Shown piece by piece: positions 1 to 5,513 of a stretch of 14,851 nucleotides of DNA. The translations under genes were made by a program, and so were the position numbers. A model generated the notes under the pieces. The model ran no database searches, was not told the DNA's origin, and saw only the letters and a list, made by a program, of their open reading frames with translations. Within the stretch, counting starts at the first letter, position 1. Each line of letters starts with the position of its first letter. The DNA comes from Gammaproteobacteria bacterium. GTDB taxonomy: Bacteria; Pseudomonadota; Gammaproteobacteria; Pseudomonadales; GM7GCV1. The DNA lies in contig JAURLY010000147.1 of NCBI GenBank assembly GCA_030830945.1, positions 1 to 14,851 of the forward strand, written 5' to 3'.

Positions 1-104
1 AACACGTGCACATCATGATGCTCTGCCAGTTTATACGCCGCAGTTAAACCCGAGATCCCGGCGCCGACAATCGCAATTTTTTTGCGCCCATCCATATTGT
101 GCAT
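1..104 (-). CDS. FAD/NAD(P)-binding oxidoreductase, N-terminal fragment (amine-oxidase-like)
   Basis: Only the first 34 codons are inside the window; the gene continues past the left edge. The visible N-terminus has a short polar lead followed by a hydrophobic strand and a GxGxxG dinucleotide-binding loop (G14, G16, G19 in IVGAGISG), then the helix LTAAYKLAE. This is the Rossmann fingerprint of FAD-dependent oxidoreductases, including flavin amine oxidases. ATG at 104 is preceded by GGAGAA about 10 bases upstream; a second in-frame ATG lies at 95. It starts 45 bases after the SDR gene ends, in the same direction, so it is probably the third gene of the operon. In the clusters I know with an ECF sigma/ChrR pair, an SDR gene is usually followed by a COG2907-type FAD protein, DUF1365 and a cyclopropane-fatty-acid synthase. 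Which family this is cannot be settled from 34 residues. Confidence 0.75.
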   Translation of the reverse strand, partial: MHNMDGRKKIAIVGAGISGLTAAYKLAEHHDVHV

Positions 105-149
105 TTTCTGAACATTCTCCACGTTTATAATACACCAGCACCTCTTTAA

Positions 150-914
150 CTAGAGTTTGGAGTTTCGGCTCATACGTGGAGCCAGTATTCCGTACCAAAG
201 ACTTTCCAGCATTCGAAGTAACCCCAACGACCAACTAAGTCGTCGGGGAAAACGCACATGTCTTTTACGTTTTTCTATACCTTTTACAATAATCTGACAG
301 GCCTCATCCAGGCTCAAAAGAGTGGGCATATCGAAATCATTTAGCTGTGTCAGCGGTGTATCAACAAAGCCTGGCGATACCAGGGTGACATCAATATTTG
401 CTGAAACCAGATCGATGCGCATAGAGTCCAGCCAATATTCAAATGCCGCCTTTGACGCACCATAGGCTTCTGCCCGGGGAAACGGCAAGTGTGCAGCCAG
501 GGAACCCACGCCGACAATTTGAGGCCGCAATTCACTGTTGCGCAAAAAAGACAGGGCAATTCGGGCGCACTCTACCTGGGCGAAGAAATTTACTTCCATC
601 ACGCGGCGATATAGGTCGAGACCGCAGTTCGGACGATCAACATACTCGCAGACACCCGCGGCCAAGATGACCATATCGATCGTATCTGTATGTTCTCGCA
701 AGCGTGCGGGAAGTGCGAGGGAGAAATCCTGTTCGGATAAGTCAAATTCCAGCGGGCGAACGCGCTGGGGGGCCATGGTTTCAAGCTCACTTAATGCTTG
801 ACGATTTCGCCCGCTAACAATAACAAAATGCCCCTGTTCAATAAACGCCTGGGCCAAACCTTGACCTATCCCAGAACTGGCTCCGGTAATCCAGATAGTC
901 TTTTTGCTATGCAT
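150..914 (-). CDS. Short-chain dehydrogenase/reductase (SDR), classical type
   Basis: A 254-residue NAD(P)-dependent oxidoreductase of the classical SDR family. The cofactor loop TGASSGIG is at residues 10-17. An LAAG motif (NNAG equivalent) lies at about 84-87, with the structural N109. The catalytic serine is S138 (GVGSLAA), and the YxxxK pair is Y151/K155 (YGASK). The PGFVDTPL segment after strand beta-6 is typical. The C-terminus (about 215-254) is basic and rich in Trp/Leu, which may allow membrane association; that is inference. The substrate is unknown. ATG at 914 has a GAGGG Shine-Dalgarno 9 bases upstream that overlaps the stop codon region of the preceding NTF2-like gene, 12 bases away, so the two are almost certainly co-transcribed. 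Its place beside an ECF sigma/ChrR pair suggests a role in the oxidative or singlet-oxygen response, perhaps on lipid-derived substrates. Confidence 0.93.
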   Translation of the reverse strand: MHSKKTIWITGASSGIGQGLAQAFIEQGHFVIVSGRNRQALSELETMAPQRVRPLEFDLSEQDFSLALPARLREHTDTIDMVILAAGVCEYVDRPNCGLDLYRRVMEVNFFAQVECARIALSFLRNSELRPQIVGVGSLAAHLPFPRAEAYGASKAAFEYWLDSMRIDLVSANIDVTLVSPGFVDTPLTQLNDFDMPTLLSLDEACQIIVKGIEKRKRHVRFPRRLSWSLGLLRMLESLWYGILAPRMSRNSKL

Positions 915-926
915 GCCCTATCACCC

Positions 927-1349
927 TCAGGCAACCTTTGATTTGACCAATTTAATTAAACTGCCCATGACCGGCAGATGCTCATAAAGCATGGCGCCCA
1001 GATCATAGTGGTCGTAATGACTTTGCACCTTTCCGTCAGTAAAACGTAGTTCTGTGACTCCGTTTAACATCAGGTCTGCTCCCTTTTTTAGTCGAGGATG
1101 GCTGTAGCGCATTGTCCAGCCAAGAAAAGCCAAATCCTCCTGCTGAATCCGCGAATGAAACACGAATCGACAATAATTCAATGAAGCAGACATCCGTTCA
1201 AAATAGCGAGTGAGGTTATCCAGACCAATAACCTCTTGAACCGGATCGCGAAAAATACAGTCCTGGGTATAGATCTCAGGTAATTGGGATAGTCCCGCAT
1301 AGCTAAAATCGGCATAAAAAGCACAAACTTTTTCCAACTGGTGGCTCAT
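927..1349 (-). CDS. NTF2/SnoaL-like fold protein
   Basis: A 140-residue protein with the pattern of the nuclear-transport-factor-2/SnoaL-like superfamily. It begins with a helix (VCAFYADFS) and the segment LPEIYTQDCIFRDPVQEVIGLDNLTRYFERM, where the Y-x-x-D-x-x-F-x-D-P core is typical. Beta strands with aromatic residues follow (CRFVFHSRIQQEDLAFLGWTMRYSH), ending in ITELRF-like and HYDHYD strands. These proteins form a cone-shaped barrel that binds small hydrophobic ligands or acts as an isomerase or lyase; the ligand here is unknown. It is the first gene of the minus-strand operon (NTF2, SDR, FAD protein). ATG at 1349 has no strong Shine-Dalgarno. A candidate ECF promoter ends 40 bases upstream. 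Similar NTF2 genes are often found in ChrR-linked clusters, which fits a stress function, but the precise role is not known to me. Confidence 0.85.
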   Translation of the reverse strand: MSHQLEKVCAFYADFSYAGLSQLPEIYTQDCIFRDPVQEVIGLDNLTRYFERMSASLNYCRFVFHSRIQQEDLAFLGWTMRYSHPRLKKGADLMLNGVTELRFTDGKVQSHYDHYDLGAMLYEHLPVMGSLIKLVKSKVA

Positions 1350-1389
1350 TGCGAACGGCTAACCTGCGATTCCTAAAATATTTAGCAAA

Positions 1390-1417
1390 TTTACGCACTG
1401 GCAAATGGGCTGGATCA
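1390..1417 (-). promoter_or_regulatory. Candidate ECF (RpoE/ChrR-type) promoter for the NTF2-SDR-FAD operon
   Basis: Read on the minus strand, TGATCC (1417-1412) is followed after exactly 16 bases by CGTAAA (1395-1390). A TGATCC-type -35 is what I recall for Rhodobacter RpoE (ECF11) targets. The NTF2 start codon lies 40 bases downstream, giving a leader of about 30-35 bases. The divergent sigma gene has a near-identical element with the same spacing. I assigned it by eye; no transcript data are available. Confidence 0.6.
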
Positions 1418-1472
1418 GAACAGGGGTAATTCTTTTTGGGGTTTTTACAATTATTAAATTTTTTCTTCTTAC

Positions 1473-1500
1473 TGAACCGGATCTAAAAACTGGACGTAAC
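1473..1500 (+). promoter_or_regulatory. Candidate autoregulatory ECF promoter of the sigma-chrR operon
   Basis: TGAACC (1473-1478), a 16-base spacer, then CGTAAC (1495-1500), facing the sigma gene whose ATG is 33 bases further on. It differs from the divergent operon's TGATCC-N16-CGTAAA by one base in each half. The shared geometry argues that the sigma factor recognises both, as is usual for autoregulated ECF sigma factors. The T-rich stretch between the two promoters (about 1431-1470) could serve as an UP-like element or simply be spacer DNA. Confidence 0.55.
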
Positions 1501-1532
1501 AAGCGGTGTATAACATAGTAAGGCGTAATTAA

Positions 1533-2234
1533 ATGGCTAAATTACTTCGCGAGCAGTCGTCCGAGGTCAGCAAGACAGACTCTTCGCACTTCAATAAGGT
1601 AATTGGCGAAATCAAACCTGCCGGGGAGCAGCGATTGCAAAACACAGCCAAGCGCACAGATTCCTGGTCACTTGATCTGGTGGCTATTGGCGCTCGGCAA
1701 GACCGAGAGGCTTTTGCTCGCTTTTTCCAGCATTTCGCACCACTGATTAAAGGTTATTTCCTGAATCACCAAGGCATGATGATGTCTTCCACGCAAGCCG
1801 ACGAGCTGGTTCAGGAAGTGATGCTGAAGGTTTGGACCAAGGCGTCTAAATACAAACCGGAAAAATCCGCAGCTAGCACATGGGTCTTTACCATGGCCCG
1901 TAACACTCGTATTGACATGCTTAGGCGTCAGTCGCGCCACAACACAGAAGTGCTGGAAACCGAAGACATTTGGGCTACCGAGGAGGAAGAATCCCCGGTT
2001 GCCCGGCTGCAGATGCAGCGAGAACAAAAACTGGTCCGTGAAGCCATGGTGGACCTCCCGCCAGAGCAGGCCCAGATAGTGCAAATCATCTACCTTCAAG
2101 GCAAAACCCATACGGTCGCGGCTGAAGAATTGAACCTGCCACTCGGAACCGTGAAATCAAGGCTTCGACTGGCATTGGCCAAGATGAAAATACAAATAAC
2201 CCAGTCAGCAGATGAAGCTGATTTACTCACTTAA
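1533..2234 (+). CDS. ECF RNA polymerase sigma factor, RpoE/ChrR-partner type (ECF11-like)
   Basis: A 233-residue extracytoplasmic-function sigma factor. Region 2 spans about residues 48-133: DREAFARFFQHFAP, then DELVQEVMLKVW (core binding, 2.1/2.2), then STWVFTMARNTRIDMLRR (2.3/2.4, -10 recognition). An acidic linker (about 140-155) leads to region 4 at about 165-222, with DLPPEQAQIV and the helix-turn-helix HTVAAEELNLPLGTVKSRLRLAL that reads the -35. The protein is longer than the roughly 180-residue Rhodobacter RpoE because of a polar N-terminal extension of about 45 residues. ATG at 1533 has AAGG 9 bases upstream and fits the predicted promoter. A TTG at 1635, with a stronger GGGGAG six bases upstream, would give a more usual 199-residue protein. 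The chrR anti-sigma gene follows after 9 bases. It probably activates its own operon and the divergent one when ChrR releases it. Confidence 0.95.
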   Translation: MAKLLREQSSEVSKTDSSHFNKVIGEIKPAGEQRLQNTAKRTDSWSLDLVAIGARQDREAFARFFQHFAPLIKGYFLNHQGMMMSSTQADELVQEVMLKVWTKASKYKPEKSAASTWVFTMARNTRIDMLRRQSRHNTEVLETEDIWATEEEESPVARLQMQREQKLVREAMVDLPPEQAQIVQIIYLQGKTHTVAAEELNLPLGTVKSRLRLALAKMKIQITQSADEADLLT

Positions 2235-2243
2235 ACGATAATC

Positions 2244-2924
2244 ATGATTAAGTATCATCCCAATATAAACACGCTAACCGAATATGCGTCAGGCAGTCTG
2301 GATACAGCCGCCGCAATTGCCGTGAGTGCGCACATGCATTTTTGCCATCAATGCCGAAAGCAGACGCAAGATTTGCAACTGCTCGGCGGAACCATGCTGG
2401 ATAACAACATCGCCGTTGCCGATATTGACAGCTCGGTGCTGCATTCGCTGATGCAAAAAATCGACGCTGTAGATACGAAAGTCGAAACCAAAGTCCAGCC
2501 CGCGGGGCATAAGCAGGTCACTGATGCCAGCCTTGCAGGACTGCCTCCTGTCGTGGCCAAAATGATCGGCAACCGCAATAAGCTTAAATGGAAGAGGTTA
2601 ACCAAAAGCCTGCAAATTGCTCCGTTGACCACGGGTCAATCACGCGCCGAAGTATCCTTGCATAAAATTTCGGCCGGCGGAAAAGTGATGCAACATGACC
2701 ACCGTGGCCAAGAGTACACCCTGATTCTGAAGGGCAGTTTTTCTGATGAGAGCGGAGTCTATCAGCCAGGTGATTTCCTATTAAAGCAACCAGGTGATAT
2801 CCACAGTCCTTACGCTGCAGCCAATCGCGACTGCATATGCTTAACCGTAGTGGAAGCGCCGGTTAGGTTTACTAGCCTACTGGGAAAACTTCTGAATCCG
2901 TTCTTGCGACTTAGCCCGGCTTAA
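2244..2924 (+). CDS. chrR: ChrR-family zinc anti-sigma factor with C-terminal cupin domain
   Basis: A 226-residue anti-sigma factor for the ECF sigma gene just upstream (9-base gap; no clear Shine-Dalgarno, so probably translationally coupled). The N-terminal zinc anti-sigma domain keeps all four ligands of Rhodobacter ChrR: H5, then H30-x3-C34-x2-C37. A linker leads to a cupin-like domain (about 120-205). Its ligand set H151, H153, E157 and H187 (HDHRGQEY and DIHSPY) corresponds, offset by about ten, to the metal site of Rhodobacter ChrR that is needed to sense singlet oxygen or organic peroxide. A sensing function is therefore likely here, although the actual signal is not shown by the sequence. 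The length is slightly above the 213 residues of the Rhodobacter protein. Its stop codon overlaps the end of the convergent rpe gene by four bases. Confidence 0.93.
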   Translation: MIKYHPNINTLTEYASGSLDTAAAIAVSAHMHFCHQCRKQTQDLQLLGGTMLDNNIAVADIDSSVLHSLMQKIDAVDTKVETKVQPAGHKQVTDASLAGLPPVVAKMIGNRNKLKWKRLTKSLQIAPLTTGQSRAEVSLHKISAGGKVMQHDHRGQEYTLILKGSFSDESGVYQPGDFLLKQPGDIHSPYAAANRDCICLTVVEAPVRFTSLLGKLLNPFLRLSPA

Positions 2925-3592
2925 GACTGGGCTTTAAGAGCTTTTCGCATTGCCGCAATAGTCTCGGCATAAGAGTTCGAACCGAAAATCGCCGACCCTG
3001 CCACGAAAGTGTCAGCACCTGCGTTGGCGATTTCTACAATATTCCCAATTCCTACACCGCCATCGACCTCAAGACGAATGTCGTTATCGAACGAATCCAG
3101 TAACTCTCTGGCCTGACTGAGTTTGTTTAAGGTATTTGGAATGAATTTCTGCCCGCCAAATCCTGGGTTAACCGACATCAGCAATAACAAATCAATCCTG
3201 TCCAGGACATGTTCGACAACGCCCAGAGAGGTTGCCGGGTTTAAGACCAACCCAGCCTGGCAACCCAAATCACGAATTAGCTGCAAAGAGCGATCAACAT
3301 GCCGGCTGGCCTCGGGGTGAAAGCTGATATAACTGGCACCTGCATCAGCAAACATCTGGATCAGTTCATCGACAGGCTCAACCATAAGATGCACATCAAT
3401 TGGCGCCGTCACTCCGTAATCGCGCAATGACTTGCACACCATCGGGCCAATTGTCAGGTTGGGGACATAATGATTGTCCATCACGTCAAAGTGAATCCAG
3501 TCTGCACCGGCTTCAAGAACAGCGTCAACTTCAGCGCCAAGGCGAGCAAAATCTGCAGAGAGAATTGAAGGGGCAATCAGGTAATCAGACAT
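2921..3592 (-). CDS. rpe: Ribulose-phosphate 3-epimerase
   Basis: A 223-residue TIM-barrel enzyme that interconverts D-ribulose 5-phosphate and D-xylulose 5-phosphate in the pentose phosphate pathway (cytosol). The hallmark opening APSILSADF contains S9. The metal-binding and catalytic residues are visible: H34 and D36 (WIHFDVMDNHYVPN), H68 (DVHLMVEP), and D177 (LEVDGGVG). The phosphate-binding GSAIFG loop is near the end. The length matches the family (E. coli 225). ATG at 3592 has GGAAAG close upstream. It lies 53 bases after murU on the same strand, so it may be the last gene of an amgK-murU-rpe transcript. In many gammaproteobacteria rpe is instead next to gph and the trp genes. Its end overlaps the convergent chrR stop by four bases, leaving no room for a terminator between them. 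Confidence 0.97.
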   Translation of the reverse strand: MSDYLIAPSILSADFARLGAEVDAVLEAGADWIHFDVMDNHYVPNLTIGPMVCKSLRDYGVTAPIDVHLMVEPVDELIQMFADAGASYISFHPEASRHVDRSLQLIRDLGCQAGLVLNPATSLGVVEHVLDRIDLLLLMSVNPGFGGQKFIPNTLNKLSQARELLDSFDNDIRLEVDGGVGIGNIVEIANAGADTFVAGSAIFGSNSYAETIAAMRKALKAQS

Positions 3593-3645
3593 GGTCTTTC
3601 CATCGATGGTTTTCCCGGAGCATTTGTTTTCCAGTGTACAGGAAG

Positions 3646-4338
3646 CTAATTATTAACCCGGGCGTTCAACTCGTCCAGACGTTCAGGCGTGCCGACATCT
3701 TCCCAGTCACCCTGATAAAGCTCAGCGGTAACCTTGCCGCAAGCGATAGCTGCTTGCAATGCTTCTCGCAAAGGAAAAGCAGGACGATCCGGACCAAAGC
3801 GCCGGATAAACCCTGGGGTAAAAAGTCCAATGCCCGAATAAGTTCTGCCGGGCAAGGTTGTATTATCCAGTCGGCCCTGTGAATCCAGACCAAAATCACC
3901 TTCCGGGTGCTGATCCGGATTGGGCACCATCACCAGATGCGCCGTTTCAGCAGTCAATTCGATATCCACAAGTTGGCTTAGCGGATAATCGGTCCACACA
4001 TCTGCATTAACCACCAGAAAAGCTTCATCATTTTCATTTTCCAGCAGAGGCAATGCAGTGCGCATCCCTCCTCCCGTATCAAGAATATTAGGCTCAGAAG
4101 ACCAGTGAATTCTGGCCCCAAATTGATGACCATCACCCAGTTCTTCAACCAGTTTGTTTGCCAGCCAGTGGGTATTGATCACCAACTCACTAATGCCACA
4201 GCCGACCAACTTCTCAATGTGATAATGAATTAGTGACTTGCCCGCCACTTCCAACAGTGGCTTGGGTGTTGATTCCGTCAATGGTCGCATTCGCTTGCCC
4301 AAACCGGCCGCAAATATAAGTGCCCGCTTAACGGTCAT
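3646..4338 (-). CDS. murU: N-acetylmuramate alpha-1-phosphate uridylyltransferase MurU
   Basis: A nucleotidyltransferase of about 230 residues that converts MurNAc-1-phosphate plus UTP to UDP-MurNAc. This is the second step of the peptidoglycan-recycling bypass that avoids GlcNAc-6-P and MurA (fosfomycin target). The N-terminal signature FAAGLGKRMRPLT with following PKPL is the NTP-binding loop of sugar-phosphate nucleotidyltransferases. ETGGG-like DTGGGMRTALP and VVNADVWTDYPL provide the sugar and metal-binding parts, and GDWEDVGTPERL closes the domain. I chose ATG at 4338 because it puts the conserved strand right at the N-terminus, as in the Pseudomonas protein. A GTG at 4356 would add six residues. 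The upstream amgK stop is 27 bases away, so the pair is co-transcribed and the two enzymes act one after the other. Confidence 0.93.
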   Translation of the reverse strand: MTVKRALIFAAGLGKRMRPLTESTPKPLLEVAGKSLIHYHIEKLVGCGISELVINTHWLANKLVEELGDGHQFGARIHWSSEPNILDTGGGMRTALPLLENENDEAFLVVNADVWTDYPLSQLVDIELTAETAHLVMVPNPDQHPEGDFGLDSQGRLDNTTLPGRTYSGIGLFTPGFIRRFGPDRPAFPLREALQAAIACGKVTAELYQGDWEDVGTPERLDELNARVNN

Positions 4339-4365
4339 GACCCAACACCAAATCACAAAATCTCA

Positions 4366-5406
4366 TCAACTAAAATCCAGATAGTTGCCAGCCGTATGCC
4401 AATCCTTATACCAGTCTTGCCCGGACGCAAGTGGAATAAGCTGGTTCATCATCCAGTCATGAAGCTCTCGCAATTCTGGATATTTTCCCAAGGTTTGCAG
4501 TGTATAGCGCAATACCAGAGGAAGGTCTTTGAGATAACCGGGTTTACCATCTCGAAGATGCAGTCTGGCAAAAATACCCAACACTTTGATATGACGCTGT
4601 AGGCCCATCAGGTCAAAATCTCGCTCAAAGCCAATATGCTGTTCTTCAGTTAACAAGCCATCATCAAGAAGTTGGTTGGCGTAGCTTCTGACTGTTTCAC
4701 TGACACGTTGCTCAGGCCAGCGCAGGTAACAGTCCTTACAGAGTGAGACCAAATCATAGGTAATTGGTCCCCAGACAGCATCCTGAAAATCTATGACCGC
4801 CAGATTTTGGTCTGGAAGCACCATCAGGTTGCGGCAATGAAAATCACGATGAACAAATACCTGCGGCTGCCCAGACACCTCTTCAGCCAGAAAGGTAAAG
4901 GCCTTCGCAATCATTTTTTCCGCTGTCGAATCCAGCTTTTTGCCGAGAAGTTGCTGCACAAACCAGTCGGGAAAAAGCTGCATTTCTTCAAGCAAATACT
5001 CCTGCGAGTATTCCTCCAACCAGTCAGGCCGATCACTGGTAATCTGAATCTGGTGCAGCATTTCTAGCGCTTTTTTATACAGCTGACCTGCATTCCCAGG
5101 TGTTAGGCAATCCTGTAATAACTGTTCTCCAAGATCTTCCAATACGAGTTTGCCTTGTTCGAAGCTGACGGCATGCATATGAGGCACTCGCACATCATTG
5201 CGGGCGAGAAAATCATTTATTTGCACGTATTCCAGATTTCGCTCTTTGTCAGGCGGTGAGTCCACCAGCATCAGACTCGGTTTTGATGTTAGTCGGTAAT
5301 ACCGACGAAACCCCGCATCCCCAGATAACGGGGAAAGGACAGCCCCCTGATAATCGACATCAGCTGGGCCATAGCGCTTAGCAAATTCAATAAGATCCAA
5401 GTTCAT
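4366..5406 (-). CDS. amgK: N-acetylmuramate/N-acetylglucosamine anomeric kinase AmgK
   Basis: A 346-residue kinase of the aminoglycoside phosphotransferase fold that phosphorylates MurNAc (and GlcNAc) at C1 using ATP, feeding MurU. An N-terminal lobe carries the GDAGFRRYYRL strand region (residues about 29-40) and ELVLEDLGEQLL-type hinge (86-97). The catalytic loop is HRDFHCRNL (186-194, with D188 as base), and the metal-binding DFQDA is at 206-210 followed by GPITYDLVSL. The length fits the family. It is the first gene of the amgK-murU(-rpe) unit and is divergent from lptD across 107 bases, an arrangement common in Pseudomonas-like genomes. The ATG at 5406 lacks a clear Shine-Dalgarno. An unspecified phosphotransferase is the only alternative, but linkage to murU makes AmgK the strong choice. 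Confidence 0.93.
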   Translation of the reverse strand: MNLDLIEFAKRYGPADVDYQGAVLSPLSGDAGFRRYYRLTSKPSLMLVDSPPDKERNLEYVQINDFLARNDVRVPHMHAVSFEQGKLVLEDLGEQLLQDCLTPGNAGQLYKKALEMLHQIQITSDRPDWLEEYSQEYLLEEMQLFPDWFVQQLLGKKLDSTAEKMIAKAFTFLAEEVSGQPQVFVHRDFHCRNLMVLPDQNLAVIDFQDAVWGPITYDLVSLCKDCYLRWPEQRVSETVRSYANQLLDDGLLTEEQHIGFERDFDLMGLQRHIKVLGIFARLHLRDGKPGYLKDLPLVLRYTLQTLGKYPELRELHDWMMNQLIPLASGQDWYKDWHTAGNYLDFS

Positions 5407-5513
5407 ACATCTAAAAGTTAATTGCGGCCAAATACTACACCATAGAAACGGTGGTTTAAGTAGAATAGCGAGCTCATTTTGGAATCCACACCTGAATAAT
5501 AAATAATTACCCT
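5407..5513. promoter_or_regulatory. Divergent amgK / lptD intergenic region
   Basis: These 107 AT-rich bases must hold the start signals for both directions. On the plus strand TTGGAA (5479-5484) with AATAAT (5502-5507) is a possible sigma-70 pair, but it would place the transcript start almost on the lptD ATG. TAGAAT at 5461 is another -10-like hexamer without a convincing -35. I found no clear sigma-E (GGAACTT-type) element. The exact promoters remain unresolved. Confidence 0.35.

Noticed and set aside
141..154. Small hairpin CTCT-TTAACT-AGAG at the end of the SDR gene
   Set aside because: Four-base stem and no T-run; too weak to call a terminator and the operon appears to continue.
31..234. 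Minus-strand open frame across the gap between the SDR gene and the FAD gene
   Set aside because: Overlaps the 3' end of the SDR gene and the GxGxxG-encoding start of the FAD gene in another frame; the in-frame conserved proteins explain the DNA.
1521..1530. A third CGTAAT element just before the sigma ATG
   Set aside because: No TGATCC-like hexamer 16 bases upstream, and a start there would leave no leader.
1668..2111. 147-codon open frame antisense to the ECF sigma gene
   Set aside because: Overlaps the highly conserved sigma regions; protein looks like a shadow rather than a gene.
3400..3882. 160-codon plus-strand frame across the rpe-murU junction
   Set aside because: Antisense to two conserved genes and crosses their boundary; low-complexity Gln/Ser-rich product with no family signature.
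5480..5500. Possible sigma-E-type element (GGAATCC) upstream of lptD
   Set aside because: Only a partial match to the GGAACTT -35 and no TCAAA/TCTGA at the right distance.
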